From Theobroma cacao (taxonomy: Eukaryota > Streptophyta > Magnoliopsida > Malvales > Malvaceae): a DNA stretch of 64,000 nt. Made by a program: the position numbers and the translations under genes. Within the stretch, counting starts at the first letter, position 1. Each line of letters starts with the position of its first letter. Under the pieces are notes generated by a model that had not been told where the DNA came from, did not search any database, and worked only from the letters and a program-made list of their open reading frames with translations. Of the stretch, positions 46,780 to 59,167 are shown in pieces. The DNA lies in contig NC_030855.1 in the NCBI RefSeq assembly GCF_000208745.1, positions 16,009,181 through 16,073,180 of the forward strand, given 5' to 3'.

Positions 46780-49596
46780 TTATAGTCTTACAAATTCTGT
46801 TCTCCTTGGACATCCTAGCTTGTTGTGGCCTTCTTGAACACGATAAGCACATGTCAACTTCTTCCCAATCTTTGAAAGTCTGGTTCTACTCTTTCCTTCA
46901 AGTGCTTTCCTTTTTCTTTTCGTGGTAGGCTCACTAGGCATCCTCTTCACCAAAAAAGGCAAAATAGGACCATATATGCTTTTGGGCCAAAACATCATTC
47001 CTTTTACTGAGTTCAACATGTTTTTATATGCACACAAATAAGTTTGCTTTTTGTACCATGAAGATATATAATCAAGAGGATCTGAACCATCATACATAAT
47101 TGCACTTATAGCATGCTGACAAGGTATTCCACTTTTGTCCCACCTCCTATATGTACATGAATGTTGTTGCAACATTATAGTGTAACTCTCCCTCTCTTTT
47201 GTTACTAAATTACCCCAATAAACTTCATGTTTGCCCTCTTTATTCCATTCAACCTCCCACTTAGTACTAAAGTTCCTATATTTTTCCAATTTTTTAATAA
47301 TCTTAGGTCCATAATTAGTCTTCCACTTACTCACATACTCTTTTTTTTGCACCAATCTTTTCATCACATATATTTTAATATACTCTAGCTTGCTAATGAT
47401 AGGCTTGCACCTAGCTTCTAATATCACCCCATTAAATGTTTCACACATGTTGTTGTCAATTACATCACACTTAATAATTTCAAAGAAAAAAGCTTGGCAC
47501 CAATCTTGGGGTGGCTATTTTTCTAAAAGATCAGCTTTTGCTTCTTCTCCATTAATATAAGTTTGCCATGTTTTTAAATTTCTTGTTTAACTCAAGTCGG
47601 TTTGGAGACCTACCACAAATCCAAAATTGTAATTACAAATCTTTTCCCCTATATTTCTTCCCCCATCCGGCATATATATGTCTAGCACACCTTTTATGCT
47701 CAATTAAGGGCAATAAGTCCCTAATTGACTTTACAAGACCCTACAAGAGTAAACAAACAAGATAAAGCCATATTTATAAATTCACAAAGACAAATTATAT
47801 CATAGTTGAAATAATAATAAACGTAAATAGTGTACCTTTTGCATATCAGTGATGATTGACCACCCAAGCCCATCCCCAATGCCCAAATCAATACATAATT
47901 GGTCTATAAACCAAGTCCAACTTTCAGTAATCTAGTTTTCCACCACTGCCAAAGCAATTGGGAACATTTGATTATTCCCATCCCTTCCAACAACCATAAG
48001 CAATTGACCTTTAATCAATCCTTTCAAAAAACATCCATCAAGTCCAATCATGTGTCTACATCCCTCCAAAAAGCTTTGTTTTAAAGCTCCAAAACATATA
48101 CAAATTTTCTTAAAAACAGGCATCAAATCAGGTGTAGGCTTGTGGGATGTGACAAAAATAGTACTTTCAGGATTTGTCAATTTCAACTCCTCAACATAAT
48201 CATTCAAAACAAGGTATTCCCCTTTGTACTTCTCTTCAATTTTTTTAATCACCTCAAGCTTCGCTGCTTTACACACACTAAATGACACCCTAACTCCTAA
48301 ATCCTTCCTCACTAGTGCCCTTAGGTGCCTAGGCTTAATGAAAGGCATAGTAGTAATCTTTTCACCATACTTTCTTGCAATCATAGAAGCTGTCACCTTT
48401 TTATTCTTTGTTGGGGGCAAGCATGAGTGCTCAAATTCATATTTTTTCACCATGTATATCTTGTTAGTAGCACACAATGAGCAAAGAATAGTCCACTTGC
48501 AGTTCTTTGTAATGCATGCAGCTCTTACTCTTTGTTTATTATTCTTTAAGAACTTAAATTCAAATCTTTTTCTTGTTGACAACTTATAAATAACATTTTT
48601 AAAAACCTCAAAGTTTTCAAATCTAAGCCCAACCACAAAATCATCAAAAGGGACCATTGGATTGTAATATTTATCACTAGACTTCACTCTCTGTGCATCA
48701 TCTTCATCGGAGCCATAACTAGTGTCTATAAAACTCAGAGGGTCTGATGAATCAAAGTACTCACTCTTGTACCCATCCACCTTGTCGGTATCAAAGTTAG
48801 GCCTAGAAGTTTGACTTTTATTTCCTACATCCGCAACAGAAAAAATAGGTATATCATTATCACCATATGGACCATCATCATCTCCATCAATACCTAACTA
48901 TTTTTTCCTATTAACATACTCTCTTAAATCTTCCCTAACAACTTCTAATTCTTCATCTGCATCTGTATCTTCATCAGTGACCCACTTCACATCCATCAAC
49001 CTATCTTCATAATCTTCACTTGAATCACTTCTAACATCATTGCTATAGCCATCACTTACATTCACTTCATTAACTCCTTTATCCCTATTATTGTCATGTT
49101 CAATAGCATTCACATTAACTCCTTGCAAATCACTATCGAAATCCTCTAATGAAGGTGTGGGCCATCCATTATCATCATTACTTTTAGTACCAGTCACAAC
49201 AACATCTTCATCAAGCTCGTTTATACCTTCACTAACTTCAATTGAATCAAGAAGTGCAATAGGTATATTCATGTCATTAGCACAGTTCAACTGTTCTACA
49301 TAAATATCCAGAGTCATCTTCTTTGTTAATTGATCAACTAATTTTGCATCATTGCTATAATCACCTAACAACTTCAAGCTTGTGTTTAGTGACTTCCCAT
49401 CTTCAATATAGTAATCTTTCACTGTCTTCGCTAAATCATAACCTAAATCCTTGATTGTAGATAGAATAGTCCAATAGTAAATTTGATTAGGATCTTCATC
49501 ATACTCTGCTACTGACCCATTAACATATCTAACTCTTGGTGTTCTTACCAATTTTCCTCCATGATGGTACCTTAGTTTGCATATTTCCCAAGTCAT
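46780..49596 (-). pseudogene. Dead MULE (MuDR-type) transposase
   Basis: Reading on the minus strand from the ATG at 49596, the first part (49596-48898) is a PB1-like N-terminal region followed by an acidic stretch (YDEDPNQIYYW, DEELEVVREDL). A TAG at 48898-48900 interrupts it, but the frame continues into a MuDR DNA-binding domain (FENFEVFKNVIYKL..., 48680-48400) and the start of the MULE transposase domain (MIGLDGCFLKG, GRDGNNQMFPIALAVVEN), which ends at a TAG at 47932. Intron-like and frame-shifted remains fill 47931-47449, with the DWCQAFFFEIIKCD block near 47500. The last part (47448-46780) has a SWIM zinc finger (RRWDKSGIPCQHA) and a C-terminal knuckle. In the SWIM finger the second Cys is Tyr (CTYRRW), and in the knuckle the second Cys is Arg (CAYRVQEGH). 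It cannot be functional. Confidence 0.9.
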
Positions 49597-50614
49597 CCTA
49601 TATAAAATAAAATATAAAAATCAATCATTTGCAACAGTTTGGCTAACTCTAAAAAAATTAATGATCGTATAATAATAACTGTTTCGTAAATATTATTGCC
49701 CCAATCAACCCTAAAAAAGAACAAAAAATAAATTTATTAGTGTTGTCTCTAAGCTAATGGAAGGTTGATTTAATTTGAAGGTGACAGTAGAGTAAACTCA
49801 TAAAGTGTTAAGCATAGTATCTGAAAAGTGAAAAGAGAAAGTGAATAAGGGGTGTCATATTTCCATTGCTTATTGCACCATGTGTTTTATGCCAATGTCA
49901 ACATAAATATCAAGTTATTTTTTCTCATCATTCTATATTTATATACTGAATTTATTATTTGCTAGCAAGTTGCAACTATACAAGTTATAAATTGGAACTT
50001 TATTTTATTTTATGTATAATTTGGATAGCAACTAAGCTATTACAGATGATAATACAAATGTTTTTGTATATGGTGTGTTGATGATTGGCTCCTTTCTTCA
50101 CATTTCCTGCTGTGTTGTTGATGACCTCAAGTTTTGGGATGATTTGATTTCTCGGAAGTTGGTCTCTCAATTCTTTTGGTTTGTTTTTCTGTGTGAACCA
50201 AGAACTCTGATTGGCTCTACTCCTTTTTCATTACTACTTCTTGTTTTGATTGGTGATTGTGCGTGGCTGATTTTGGTTGTAAGTTTTGCCGTTGATGAAT
50301 GCCTTTAGGGCATAATGTATTGCTGCCATTGCTGGGATCTATTTGAAGATAGAACTGGGAGTTTGTGATTGTTGCATTGAGTTTGTAGGGATTTGCCAAT
50401 TGATTCTATTTGTGATGAAGCTTCATGACCTTGATTTTGGCTACGATGTCTATTGGTTTGGTTGTTCAGAGTATGAGCTGATAGGGAAAGGGCTTTTTTC
50501 TTTATTCTTTTTGTTAAGCCTTTGTGTTGTTTTCGCGCCTTGGAAAACATTTAGACCTTTGTTGGATATTTTGGGTCACTATTCTCTGTGATGTGGAGCT
50601 TAGTTATATAAAAT
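49597..50614. other. Upstream flank of the MULE gene, no gene recognised
   Basis: AT-rich to 50050, then T-rich with moderate GC. Overlapping short frames on both strands (for example 50075-50308) resemble nothing known. The MULE terminal inverted repeat was not found. Confidence 0.35.
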
Positions 50615-51068
50615 CACTACAAAAAAAAGGTTTTTTCAGAGGGAAAAAATTCCGTTGAAAATTTTTGTTGAAAATTTCCAACAAATTTTCAACGAAAATT
50701 TAAAAAAATTTTGAACAATTTTTTTCGACGGATTTCCAACGAATTTTCAACGGAAAATTTCCAACAGAAAAATTCCGTTGGAAATCCATTGAAAAAATTT
50801 TTGGTGAGCAAAAAAAGACAGGAGACAACCAATTCTGACGGAATTTCTAATGAAAAATTTTTCATTGAAAATCCGTCGGAAAGTTCAAGGACAAAAAAGA
50901 ATTTAAAACCCGGTTGAAGTTTCAAACGGAAATTCCGTTGGTAATAGTAATTTTATATTTTTTTATTTAAATATTTTAAACTTTTTATAAATTTTATTAA
51001 TCTTTTATAAAAAATAGATATTATTAAAAGCAAATATATTCATATGTGAAGTTTATAATATTTAAAAG
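50615..51068 (+). mobile_element. CACTA transposon terminus A with subterminal repeats
   Basis: It starts CACTACAAAAAAAAGG, the signature of CACTA (En/Spm) inverted termini. About 320 bp of subterminal repeats follow, in which TTCCGTTGGAAAT and its complement ATTTCCAACGGA variants occur many times. The sequence then matches terminus B (52407-53090) to the base before the N at 51069. No second end is visible, so it is a truncated copy. The short word AAT precedes it. Confidence 0.85.
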
Positions 51069-51069
51069 N
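51069..51069. other. Single-N assembly join
   Basis: One N separates CACTA terminus A from the interior of an LTR. Homology to each element runs right up to the N, so the true junction and any missing sequence are unknown. Confidence 0.9.
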
Positions 51070-52293
51070 GGCTGAATTAGAAATTGTGTTGAAATTCTAT
51101 GAATTGTTTGTTTTGCCTTGACAGGTTGGGTAGTAATATAATTCCCATGTCATGCTGTCGAAACTTTTATTAATTTGGTGGGATATCGATTAGCTTACTG
51201 CAGTGGGCGGGTTTCTGTGGACCAACCTATTAGAAGGCCACGGTAAACCCCGTTATATTTACCTTAATACGAGAGGTGCGAAGGGTATCTCCTAAGGTAA
51301 AGCTTTAGAGCTCACTACACGCTAAACCACAACGTGAGGGTGAACTCAGCCAACGCCAAGGAACAGTTATGTTTTAAAACGTACAAATATGATTTATGGA
51401 TATATGTCTTTTCTTTAACGGCCTTGGAGTACTCGGTTGGATGCCTCCGATCAAGGTATCCCCGAGAATGAGTTTTGGCACGAACCAAGATTTTAAGAAA
51501 TTCATAAGCCATACTGATTATTTGAGTGAAATGAATTTATTTTATTTAGTTGAAATGAGTTTGAGACATTATGAATCATAGTACGATGAACTATTTTAAG
51601 TTGTCTCCATTTACTCGGCTTTAGATATTTTAGATGATGTTTGTTGACTCACTGAGTTTATATAAACTCACCACCCTCATTTTCACCCATTTCAGGCTCA
51701 AGATAGTCTGTAGATAGCTGATTTTGTCGAGGGTTACAGTTGGATTTGCATCCTAAAAAATCGTAGGTTCGCAGCCTTCGTTACTTTTGGTCATTCGAGG
51801 GGGCCCACATGTCATTGTAAATTAAATTACACACTCTGGCTCACTGTGTTACTATATGTACGAATTTATTTTGCTTTACGCTACAAAAATTATTTACAGA
51901 TATCTCTATAAATATTATTCTATAAGAAAATGAAATATTTTATTCTAATTGCTATCATTTCACTTTAAATGAATGTTTTAAACATCTAAACTTATTTTTG
52001 CTTATGAAATATGTATTGTTCACTCATATACTACATTTTTAGATGGTTTTGAAATTTTTGAGAAAAAATGACCAAAATACCCTTGTGAGACAAAAATTAT
52101 TTTTTTTATTGTTTTGATTTGAAAATAGCTTATAATCTTTTAAAATATGATATTAGCTACTGTTGCTCGCAGGGGAGGTGAGAAAACTGATATTAAAGCC
52201 TTGCGGGGTTTCGGTTGGCATTTCGGGTAATGAATGTCTATCGGGACATCGCGGCGGTTGTCACGGGCTCGAGGAGAGTACCGGGTCGTGACA
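51070..52293 (-). mobile_element. LTR of the TGTCACGACC family, copy 3 (5' 1.2 kb only)
   Basis: Read on the minus strand, it begins TGTCACGACCCGG at 52293 and follows the other copies. It includes GAGCCCGTGACAACCG, the GC-rich block (51190-51400) and CCCACTGCAGTAAGCTAATC, and then breaks off at the single N. That corresponds to 59168-60400 of copy 4. The distal 1.8 kb is missing. Confidence 0.87.
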
Positions 52294-52406
52294 TCTTCAG
52301 TACCCTTCTGTTGCTTGTGAGTACATTGAAGAACTCGGAAAATGTGACTTAACGTTGCTTTTCCTCTTCCTATAATCATAGAAACATGTTAACAACATAA
52401 ACAATT
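52294..52406. other. Short spacer between LTR copy 3 and CACTA terminus B
   Basis: 113 bp without recognised features. It starts TCTTC, the position where an LTR target duplication would lie, but the partner flank is missing. Confidence 0.4.
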
Positions 52407-52965
52407 CACTACAAAAAATATGGTTTTTTTTTACGAAAAAATTTTCGTTTGAAATTTTCGTTGGAAATTTCCAACAGATTTCCAACGAAAATTTAAAAAA
52501 ATTTTGACCAATTTTTTCTGATGGATTTTCAATGGAAAATTTTCAACGAAAAAATTCCGTTGGAAATTTGTTGGAAAAATTATTGGCGAGCCAAAAAAGA
52601 GAGAAGACAACCAATTCTGACGGAATTTCCAACGAAAAAATTTCCGTTGGAAATCTGTTGAAAAAATTTTTGGCAAGCAAAAAAAGACAGGAGACCACCA
52701 TTTCCGACAGAATTTCCAACAGAATTTCCGTTGGAAAATTCCAATGGAAACTTTTCCATTGAAAATCCGTTGGAAAGATTTTTGGGAAGCAAAAAAAGAC
52801 AGGAGACCACCATTTCAGACGAAATTTCAGTTGAAAATCCATCGTAAAGTTCTAGGACTAAAAAAAAAATTAAAACCCGATTGACGTTTCAAACGAAAAT
52901 TCCGTTGGAAAAATGTATTACCAATGAAAATTTTCCAATGGAATATTCCGTTGGTAATAATAATT
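52407..52965. repeat. CACTA subterminal repeat array
   Basis: Many direct and inverted variants of TTCCGTTGGAAATT occur here. Longer repeats include GCAAAAAAAGACAGGAGACCACCA at about 52676 and 52787. In En/Spm such repeats bind the element's TNPA-type protein. Confidence 0.8.
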
Positions 52966-53844
52966 TTTTATATCTTTATTAAAATATTTTTAAATTTTTA
53001 TAAATTTTATTAATCTTTTATAAAAAATTGATATTATTAAAATCAAATATATTCGTATGTGAAATTTATAATATTTAAAAGTTTAATTATGTTTTCTTTT
53101 GCTTATTTTTTTTACTTTTTTGTAAACTTTATTGAATCATAAATTATAAAATAATAATTTCAAATTAATTGATTCTATAACATTATAAAATTGATAAAAA
53201 GAAGAAAATAAATGTTTAAATTTTAAAAAACACATGATAAGATCTAATAAGAAATTTTAAAAAATACTAATACTTTATGTATGTTTTAATATTAATTAGT
53301 TAATATATAAATATTAAGATGATAGATATATAATGAACTTATTAATCTAATAAATTTAAAATATATTAGTTTATTATATCTATGTATACAAATTAGAATG
53401 ATAGCTATATTTGACTATAGATATAAACCTGCATTATTAAAAGAAAAAAACTTATTGTATTAATATTAAATTACAAGTTATATTCTTTAACTGATATAAC
53501 TTTAGAAGTTAATATATATATTTATGTATGTATATGAGATATTTAAATATCCTACATACATATATATTAATATGTTTTATATGTAAGCTTATAGTAATTT
53601 TATTTATATGATTATAGTTATTAGTTTTATTAGTTATTATCATATTTTTTATAAAATTATATTGATAAGCAATTATACAAATTTTGTAATATATATCAAA
53701 TTATATTACATAATATTTGTGTCATTAATATATATAATAAATTTAGTAATATACCATTATGTTTTATATTGAGTAATTTTTAAATATTAATTTATTGATA
53801 AAATTCAAAATATTTAAATTTTTGTTGCTAGGGTGACTTGAACC
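52966..53844. other. Very AT-rich DNA, no gene
   Basis: Long runs of A/T with no coding signal, inside the proposed CACTA leader. Confidence 0.4.
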
Positions 53845-53947
53845 ATGAAAAATGTGTTAAACTTTAACCAAGTCTACAACTCATCCATTCTGATTTTAAA
53901 ACTCCCCAACTTAATTTCAAACGAATTAAAACTACCATATAACTCAA

Positions 53948-54340
53948 ATGGAAATCCCTATCCACCTCGTGAGACACTTTCCCCAAATCTTTCAACCCAC
54001 CTTCCCTTCTTCTGCCTACATTCGTGGAAATCCCTAGCCACCGCACTCGTCACGGTCCCCAAATCTGTCAACCCGCCTTCCCTTTTTCTGCTGACATTCG
54101 TGGAAATCCCTAGCCACCACACTCGTCACGGTCCCCAAATCTGTCAACCCGCCTTCCCTTCTTCTACTAACAGTCGTGGAAATCACTGGCCACCGTGTGA
54201 GTCACTTTCCCGAAATCTCTCAACCCGCCTTCCCTTTTTCTGCCGACATTCATGAAAATCCCTAGCCACCGCATGAGTCACTTTCCCCAAATCTCTCAAC
54301 CTGCCTTCCCTTCTTCTGCCAACAGTCGTGGAAATCTCGT
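53948..54340 (+). repeat. Five-copy 76-bp tandem array
   Basis: Units start at 53948, 54024, 54100, 54176 and 54252, with a partial sixth at 54328. All are spaced exactly 76 bp and begin (G/A)TG(G/A)AAATC. Each carries a conserved CCCCAAATCT.TCAACC and a CCTTCCCTT(C/T)TTCTGC core. The array is GC-richer than its surroundings. Because 76 is not a multiple of three, the open frame running through it is not a repeat protein. Confidence 0.92.
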
Positions 54341-54813
54341 TACCGATCTACGTGTGTTTGTCATTTTTGTCGGTGAGTTTTTGGACCGGATCTTGTTGCT
54401 GAGCCTATTTGCCTAGTGTAGAGTTCTTGTTTTGCCGACCATAGAGTCTTGTTGCTGAGCCTATTTGCTGCGAATCTTGGATCGGATCTTTGGTGAGTTC
54501 TTGCTGCACTTTTTGTGGGAATTTTTTGTAGTACCTGAAACTTGGTAAATGCAATGGCTTGAGTGCTTAAGGCTGCATCTGGATTTTTTGATTTGTACTG
54601 ATTATAGTCAACATCTTTGAATTCAGAAAATGAAAAGAAAAACGACTTGAAATTCGATCTCTGTAGAATAATGATGCATAATCTCGTTACTGTTGCCTTT
54701 GATTACACCTGCTTCAGAAATTGGATTTGTTTTTCAATTATCCTAGGCAGCAGATATAGCAATATGGTAAACACAAATTTCAGTAACAAGTCAAAGAAGG
54801 AACATATACATAC
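54341..54813. other. Sequence between the tandem array and the captured exon
   Basis: A 22-bp phrase beginning TCTTGTTGCTGAGCC occurs at 54391 and again at 54447. The part 54620-54813 is consistent with an intron of the methyltransferase fragment read on the minus strand. No coding is seen. Confidence 0.4.
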
Positions 54814-55026
54814 AGCTTCTATGAAATTTCAATTGTTCACTGGTAAACCAACGGCTGCTGCTGCTGCCCGAGCATACTTCTCCATCTTCCTGTTAGGATC
54901 CACACCAAATACTTAGACTTCACTATTATCAGTATATTACTCAAGATAAGGGCTTGTGCCAATGCCAATTTGCAGTACCTTTTTGGCCTTTCCCCATAGT
55001 CCCCCAAAGAGCTGTGACTTGTAACC
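54814..55026 (-). pseudogene. Captured exon of a SAM-dependent methyltransferase
   Basis: On the minus strand one frame reads GYKSQLFGG, then KAKKVLQIGIGTSPYLE (SAM-binding motif I), then VFGVDPNRKMEKYARAAA and GLPVNN, ending NFIEA. It resembles the plant methyltransferase family that includes At1g69526. The frame contains two TAA and one TGA stop. The piece starts after a TTGTAG acceptor-like site and ends directly before a GTATGT donor-like site, so it is one exon with flanking intron, copied from genomic DNA. It lies inside the proposed CACTA element, opposite to the transposase genes. Confidence 0.72.
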
Positions 55027-56098
55027 TACAACCTTTGACATATAACAAAAGAGGTGTCATTGTCATGACCCATCGCCATCAAAACTCTAAAGATGAATTA
55101 AGACTTTCTTCTTCAACTAATTAACAAACCTCTACCTCATAAGATTACATAGTGAATGAAATGCTGTTTGACTTTTCATTCTTTCTTTAATTAGATAACC
55201 ATTTAATTAAAATATATAATATGGGTTGTTAGATCTCTTTAATCTGATTGATTTGACATCATCACATGGTTACCACTGACTTAATATAAAATTTGATTTA
55301 ATATTAGACGTAAGGATACTTGGATTTGTTTATGCTGCCATAACCTTAGCAAATGCTTAATCAGAATTAAGTGATGTGATTAAAACCTTTCTTCCTAATT
55401 AGCTACTTCAAACTATATACATGTGAAATTAAAATCGTTTAAGTAAAGAAGACTTGAGAATTTTAAGTTTCATAGTCATTAATTGGTCACTTCCAACGGA
55501 AAGCTGCTTTAAACTAAAAAAGATATAAATCAAATAAAATAAGAAAACATTAACAATTATATATCAAATTTTTAAAAAATTTACAATTTTTGTGTTCTAT
55601 AAAATTTATTATTTTCTTTTCTATATAATATTTTTTTTCAAATTAAATAATAAACATATCAAAAGTCTTTACTTTAAAAAAATAGTAATTCCTTTCCTAC
55701 GTAATTATTTAATTTTTGAATCATAAAATACTAATCCATACTAGCGGTCCAATTCATGGTGATGATGGTTATCCAAAAGGAAAAGCAAAAACGTTTTGCC
55801 CATTTTTCATGCACTTGGTTGTAATGGATTTTATACTAATTAATACATAGAAAAGCTTGTGAATATGAATTTATCCACTTGTTTATTAAGTTACACTTAT
55901 TTACGATCCTGTTTTTAGATTTTTTTTCTTGTATAGAAAATTGATTTACTATCTTCATATGTTATTATTTTTTGTTATTATATTTAAATTGTTTAACTTA
56001 GTTTTGCATATTGGAATGTAGTTGTTAACAAATTTTATTATAATCAACGGTGAAAATTACCCTTGACTGTTATATTCTATGACACTTAGGATTATAGA
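55027..56098. other. AT-rich leader upstream of TNP2
   Basis: No coding is recognised. The part next to 55027 may belong to the captured gene fragment; the remainder is AT-rich and directly precedes the TNP2 ATG. Confidence 0.35.
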
Positions 56099-59000
56099 AT
56101 GACAGGAGATCGATCTTGGATGTACCGTCGCTTAACTTCTGATGGATTCATTATAGATGAATTTGTAAATGGAGTTAATGAATTCATTCATTTTGCACGT
56201 TCTAACACTACATTTATGTGGGAGAATAAAATTAGATGCCCTTGCTCTCGATGTAGTAATAACAAGTTTCTATGTAAGGATAAGGTGACAGAGCACATCC
56301 TTAATAGGGGTTTTACTGGTGCTTACACAATTTGGAGTTTACATGGGGAACATGATGTTGGACAATCATTAAGAAGTAGAGATATAGTTGAACCATATGC
56401 TAGTAATAAGGAACATGAGGAATATGGAGAACCTATATATGATGAGGAAATAGAAAATCCATATAGTAGAATGGTTAAGGATGCTATGGGTCCGGAAGTT
56501 GCTTTCAATTATGGTTGTGAAAATGAGTCAAGGTTTGTGGAAAAAAATCCAACTCCAAATGCATCTAGCTTTTACTCTTTGTTAAGTACTGCAGAGGAAC
56601 CTTTGTGGTCAGGTTGCACAAAGCACACAACGCTTTCAACTGTGTCGCAACTTTTAATTGTTAAGTCAGAGTACAACTTGAGTGAATCATGTTTTGATCG
56701 ACTGTTGGAGATAATAAAGAATATGTTGCCTTCAGATGAAACTTTACCTATTAATTTTTATAGAATGAAAAAAAAAAAGGTAGCAAAACTTAGATTGGGA
56801 TATATCAAAATTCATGCTTGCAAAAACAACTGCATGTTATTTTGGATGGAAACTGCTAATTTTGAGCATTGTATGATATGTGGGCATCCTCAATTTAAAC
56901 TAAGGAAATCAAGTGTGAAAAGGCAGAAGAAAATACCTTACAAGATTTTGCGTTACTTGCCACTTATACCTAGGCTTCAAAGGCTTTATATGTCATGCAA
57001 AACTGCTGAATATATGACGTGGCATGTGCAAAACCAAAGTGATGATGGAGTCCTCAAACACCCTATTGATGGTGAGGCTTGGCAACAATTCAACCGCACA
57101 CATGAGTTATTTGCAATGGAACCTCGAAATGTCAGACTAGGGTTATGTGCTGACGGTTTCAATCCTTTTGAACCGACTGCAAAACCTTATTTTGTTTGGC
57201 CAGTAATGCTATGTGTGTACAGTTTACCCCCATGGATCTGTATGGAACAACAATATAGATTTTTTAATATGGTTATTCCGGGGAAGAAAAATCCAAGTCA
57301 AAACATAGATGTTTTCTTGAAGCCTTTGATATATGAGTTGAAAGTATTGTGGACCGAGGGTGTTGTAATGTATGATGCATATAGGAAACAAATTTTTCAT
57401 ATGAGGGTAGCATTATTATGGATAATTAATGATTTTCTTGCTTACGGTATGTTGTCAGGGTGGAGTGCTTATAGACGATTATCATGTCCCTATTGCATGG
57501 AACATTCTAAGGCTTTCATATTGGATCATGGCAGAAAACCTTGTTTCTTTGATTGTCATCGACAATTCTTGCGATCTAATCATCCTTTTAGAAGGCAAAG
57601 AGACAAATTTATTAAAAAAAGAGTTGAATATGACTTACCATTTCCTCAATTATCAAGTGAGGAAATATTGTCACGTTTGAATTCGCTTCCTGATCTCCCA
57701 TTCGGAACAAAATGTGGTGACCAGAAGATTTCGGGTTATGGTGTTAGTCATAATTGGGTGAAGAATAGTATACTTTGGGATCTGCCTTATTGGCATATGC
57801 TTTTTATTCGTCACAATCTAGATGTGATGCATATTGAACATAATGTATTCAAGAATATATTCAACACAATGATGGATGTTAAGGGAATGACGAAAGACAA
57901 CTTAAAGGCACGACAAGATTTAAAGGTGTCTTGCAAGCGGCCAGAATTGGAATTGATGAAAAATAATGGAAAAATTTTCAAGCTTAAGGCTGCGTACACC
58001 TTAAATAAGGAGGAAATAAAAAATGTTTGTGCTTGGGTGAAACAAATGAGATTTCCTGATGGCTTTGCGTCGAACATATCTCGGTGTATTAATGAGATTG
58101 ATTACAAATTTTATGGGATGAAAAGTCATGATTGTCATATTTTTTTGCAACGATTGCTCCTAATTGTCTTCCATGATATGGTGCCTCACTCAATTTGGGA
58201 TGCGATTACTGGGATATCTCACTTTTTTAGGGATTTGTGTGCAACGAAAATACTTGTAGATCATATGGAAGCTTTGCAAGGAAAAATATGTGAAACTATA
58301 TGCAAACTAGAAAATATCTTTCCTTCTGGTTTCTTTGACTCTATGGAGCATTTGCCGATTCATTTACCTTACGAGGCAAAGTTTGGTGGACCTGTCCAGT
58401 ATCGATGGATGTATCCATTTGAGAGGTACTATGATTGTTATTTGTTTTCAAATAGTTTATTAGAATAGTTTAAGGTACTTTCTAAGTTCGCTGAATATTG
58501 TGATTTTTAGATTTTTGCAACATTTGAAAAAGAAAGTAAAAAATCGAGCCTCAGTTGAAGGATTTATATGTGAGGCTTATATTATCGAGGAAATCTCCTC
58601 GTTTTGCTCATGGTATTTTGAACCTGCTATGCGAACAAGATTAAATAGAATGCCACGTAATGATGATGGGGGAGACGTGGACTCTCAAGGTCGTCTTTCA
58701 ATTTTCATTCATTTTGGGCGAGCATTTGGTCCATTAGAGAAATCTCGATTTTTAGATGAGGATGAGTTTTATGCTGCTGAGCTATATGTTTTAATGAATA
58801 GTGAAGAGATGCTCCCATATATAAAGTAAGTATCATTCAACCATAAACTCAAATGATTAATCATAAGAATGAATTTAATCACTAAATTGTGGATATGATG
58901 ATAGGATGTTTGATGAAATTATCAAGGGAGATGTTGTGCATATATCAGAAGATGAATTGGAGAAAGTACGTGATGCAAGATTCGTTAAATGGTTTAAAAA

Positions 59001-59167
59001 TTATGTAAGTTTATGTAAATTATAAGTGAACTTTTAATAACATTGAGGCATTAATTATGTAATTATTAATTTTTGATCTTGTATGTCATGTTCGTAGGTT
59101 GCAACACGTATGGATGAAATTGACCCACGTATACTTGAAATCTCTCATGGTCCAGGACGTATGATAA

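Noticed and set aside
50640..50945. Regularly repeated short motifs that could suggest a CRISPR array
   Set aside because: Repeats are degenerate, occur in both orientations and follow a CACTA terminus in a plant genome. They are CACTA subterminal repeats.
53845..54255. 136-codon open frame across the tandem array
   Set aside because: The repeat period of 76 bp shifts the frame at each unit, so the units would not encode the same peptide. It resembles no known protein.
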